A stretch of DNA of 7,104 nucleotides from an uncultured Mycoplasmatota bacterium (lineage in GTDB: Bacteria; Bacillota_I; Bacilli_A; RF39; UBA660), in the NCBI GenBank assembly GCA_948469295.1, contig CAOKLK010000029.1, positions 1 to 7,104 on the forward strand, read 5' to 3'. The translations under genes were made by a program, and so were the position numbers. The first letter of the stretch is position 1. The number at the start of each line of letters is the position of its first letter. Below are positions 5,772-7,104 of the stretch, one piece after another. Under the pieces are notes generated by a model, which was not told the origin of the DNA, did not search any database, and was given only the letters and a program-made list of their open reading frames with translations.

Positions 5772-6155
5772 TTAATTTCTTGGTCTTTTTGGTGGACGAC
5801 ATCCATTATGTGGAATTGGTGTTTCATCATTAATACTTGTTACTTCTATTCCAGCGGCTGTTAATGAACGAATTGCATTTTCACGTCCATTTCCTAACCC
5901 TTTTACATAAACATCAACTTTTTTTACTCCTGAATCTACTGCAACCTTAGCTGCTGCTTCTGCACTTAATCCTGCTGCATATGGAGTTTTCTTCTTTGAT
6001 CCTTTGTAACCAATTGTTCCAGCAGAAGCCCAACAAATTACATTTCCATTTTTCTCTGATATTGTAACAATTGTATTGTTGTATGTTGAATGAATATGAA
6101 CATCTGCTTCTGGAATATTCTTTTTAATTTTTCTTTTTCTTCTATTATATGCCAT
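5772..6155 (-). CDS. rpsK: 30S ribosomal protein S11 (uS11)
   Basis: S11 is part of the small-subunit platform close to the mRNA exit and the E site. The 127-residue product (about 129 is usual) has a basic N-terminus RRKRKIKKN and a central [13 protein letters not shown] (20-32). It also carries GRENAIRSL (90-98) and the conserved C-terminal [15 protein letters not shown] (112-126), where bacteria usually have a very similar Arg/Lys-rich end. It is preceded by a GGAGG site, lies 11 nt after rpsM, and ends in TAA. Confidence 0.98.
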   Translation of the reverse strand: MAYNRRKRKIKKNIPEADVHIHSTYNNTIVTISEKNGNVICWASAGTIGYKGSKKKTPYAAGLSAEAAAKVAVDSGVKKVDVYVKGLGNGRENAIRSLTAAGIEVTSINDETPIPHNGCRPPKRPRN

Positions 6156-6166
6156 TTTCTAACCTC

Positions 6167-6541
6167 CTATTTACCTACTTTTTTCTTATTAGCAACTACT
6201 TTACCTTTTCCTTTTCTGGTACGGGCATTTCTACTAGTTCTTTGTCCTCTTACAGGAAGGCCTTTTTTATGTCTTATTCCTTGATAGCAGTTGATTTCCA
6301 TTTTATTTTTAATACTCATTTGAGTTTCACGACGTAGATCTCCTTCTACTTCGTATTTATCAATTTCACTTCTTAATTTTGCAATTTCTTCTTCTGTTAA
6401 ATCTTTGATCTTTTTTGTACGATCCACATTTGCATTATCACAAATTGTATTTGCTAAACTTCTTCCAATTCCATAAATGGCAGTAAGTCCAATGCAAGTA
6501 TGTTTTTCATTTGGTAATTCAATATTTTTAATTCTTGCCAT
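6167..6541 (-). CDS. rpsM: 30S ribosomal protein S13 (uS13)
   Basis: S13 sits in the head of the small subunit, contacts tRNA in the P site and forms inter-subunit bridges with L5 and 23S rRNA. The 124-residue product has the helix-two-turn-helix start AIYGIGRS (21-28) and DLTEEEI (47-53). It also has VEGDLRRE (65-72), and the nearly invariant [15 protein letters not shown] (88-102) followed by NARTRKG (105-111). The N-terminus ([15 protein letters not shown]) diverges from the common GVDIP start but aligns without gaps. GGAGG precedes the ATG, and the gap to rpmJ is 9 nt. Confidence 0.98.
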   Translation of the reverse strand: MARIKNIELPNEKHTCIGLTAIYGIGRSLANTICDNANVDRTKKIKDLTEEEIAKLRSEIDKYEVEGDLRRETQMSIKNKMEINCYQGIRHKKGLPVRGQRTSRNARTRKGKGKVVANKKKVGK

Positions 6542-6550
6542 ATAATCCTC

Positions 6551-6667
6551 CTATTTACCTTGGGTTTGTTTGTGTTTTGGGTTTTCACAAATAACCATTA
6601 CTTTTCCTTTTCTTCTAATTGTTTTACATTTTTTACAAATTGGTTTTACTGATGGTCTTTTTTTCAT
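6551..6667 (-). CDS. rpmJ: 50S ribosomal protein L36 (bL36), zinc-ribbon form
   Basis: L36 is the smallest large-subunit protein and binds 23S rRNA. I translated 38 codons on the minus strand. The protein begins [20 protein letters not shown] and continues through [16 protein letters not shown]. The zinc ligands Cys11, Cys14, Cys27 and His32 are all present (C-x2-C-x12-C-x4-H), so this is the zinc-binding type. It is one residue longer than the usual 37. GGAGGTAA lies just upstream of the ATG at 6667; infA ends 12 nt before and rpsM starts 9 nt after. The gene ends with TAG. Confidence 0.97.
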   Translation of the reverse strand: MKKRPSVKPICKKCKTIRRKGKVMVICENPKHKQTQGK

Positions 6668-6679
6668 AATTTACCTCCA

Positions 6680-6958
6680 TTATCTCTTATTCCATGTTAT
6701 ACGCCCACGTGTTAAATCATAAGGCGAAAGTTCAATTGTTACTGTATCACCTGGTAAAATACGAATCATATTCACACGCATTTTACCAGAAACGTAGGCT
6801 TCTACAGTGTGACCATTTGGTAGTTCTACAATATATTTCATACCTTTCACTACTTCGATTACTTTTCCTTCTACCTCAATTTTATCTTCATGTGCTTTGG
6901 TAGTAGTATTTTTTACTTCTTTACGAATATCTTTTCTAACATTATTTTTTTTCGCCAT
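6680..6958 (-). CDS. infA: Translation initiation factor IF-1 with an N-terminal extension
   Basis: IF-1 is an OB-fold protein that occupies the A site of the 30S subunit during initiation and works with IF-2 and IF-3. The OB fold spans about residues 27-90: [14 protein letters not shown], then [17 protein letters not shown] (45-61), RILPGD (66-71) and the near-invariant [14 protein letters not shown] (76-89). The family is normally about 72 residues. This product has 92, because a charged, Lys/Arg/Asn/Thr-rich segment of about 20 residues precedes the fold. The ATG at 6958 is supported by AGGAG at 6972-6968 with 9-nt spacing, and there is no other Met before residue 40, so the extension appears genuine. 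It follows map by 4 nt, and its ribosome-binding site lies in the last codons of map. Confidence 0.97.
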   Translation of the reverse strand: MAKKNNVRKDIRKEVKNTTTKAHEDKIEVEGKVIEVVKGMKYIVELPNGHTVEAYVSGKMRVNMIRILPGDTVTIELSPYDLTRGRITWNKR

Positions 6959-6962
6959 TTTT

Positions 6963-7104
6963 TTATTCTCCTGTCAATATCTTATAACCGTCTTTTGTTA
7001 CAACTACGGTGTGCTCAAAATGAGCTGAGGGACTTTCATCTTCTGTTACGATCGTCCAGTTATCATCTAACATACAAACTTCTTTGGCTCCTAAATTAAG
7101 CATT
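6963..7104 (-). CDS. map: Type I methionine aminopeptidase, C-terminal fragment (continues past window edge)
   Basis: MetAP removes the initiator methionine from nascent proteins, using a dimetal centre. Only the last 47 codons are in the window. I translated them from the minus strand: the segment [20 protein letters not shown], then [15 protein letters not shown] and TAA. The DNWT..T....SAHFEHT(V/I) pattern is characteristic of the MetAP C-terminus. The glutamate in FEHT corresponds to the metal ligand E. coli Glu235. The other metal ligands and the catalytic histidine lie outside the window. The map-infA-rpmJ order is the standard Bacilli arrangement. Confidence 0.93.
   Translation of the reverse strand, partial: MLNLGAKEVCMLDDNWTIVTEDESPSAHFEHTVVVTKDGYKILTGE

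Noticed and set aside
6090..6337. Plus-strand open frames opposite rpsM and rpsK
   Set aside because: They are antisense shadows of highly conserved ribosomal proteins, with Phe/Leu-rich translations that match no family.
1..7104. CRISPR array, tRNA/rRNA gene, insertion sequence or attachment site
   Set aside because: I saw no regularly spaced repeats, no cloverleaf or rRNA-like stretch, no transposase-like frame and no paired terminal repeats. All gaps between genes are under 150 nt.

Overview
The window is strongly A+T-rich and carries the distal end of the ribosomal-protein/alpha operon of a low-GC Gram-positive bacterium, all on the minus strand. The order map - infA - rpmJ - rpsM - rpsK - rpoA - rplQ, with no rpsD between rpsK and rpoA, fits the class Bacilli in the broad sense (including Erysipelotrichales- or RF39-like gut lineages) better than typical Clostridia. 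All tryptophans are TGG, no gene needs TGA read as Trp, and the readable stop codons are only TAA or TAG. Most gene starts have clear Shine-Dalgarno sequences of the GGAGG type.

Layout. From 7104 down to 4457 (minus strand): the 3' end of map, infA with an N-terminal extension, rpmJ, rpsM, rpsK, rpoA and rplQ. They are packed with 4-20 nt gaps and close with a hairpin-plus-T terminator that overlaps the rplQ stop. From 4387 to 2001: a two-gene unit of proteins I do not recognise (304 and 490 aa) with its own promoter-like sequence, coupled by a TAATG stop/start overlap. The larger protein has a C-terminal tandem repeat with a 37-residue period. From 1967 to 864: trpS, with its own likely promoter inside the end of the preceding gene and no T-box leader. 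A symmetric terminator at 816-865 separates it from the convergent gene to the left.

The left end differs in character. A small XRE-type helix-turn-helix gene (plus strand, 586-807) diverges from a gene that leaves the window at position 1. That gene's N-terminal 147 residues resemble the AIPR (abortive infection/phage resistance) family. The 144-bp intergenic region contains a good minus-strand promoter and several dyads, one of them a 19-bp palindrome at the predicted start of the AIPR-like transcript. The helix-turn-helix gene has a proper ribosome-binding site and ATG, but its second codon is TAA and the rest of the frame is intact. As written, the likely repressor would be untranslated, or would need an unusual start.

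The best candidates for something new are the AIPR-like/XRE pair with its ATG-TAA start, and the uncharacterised coupled pair between rplQ and trpS. The rest is standard translation and transcription housekeeping.
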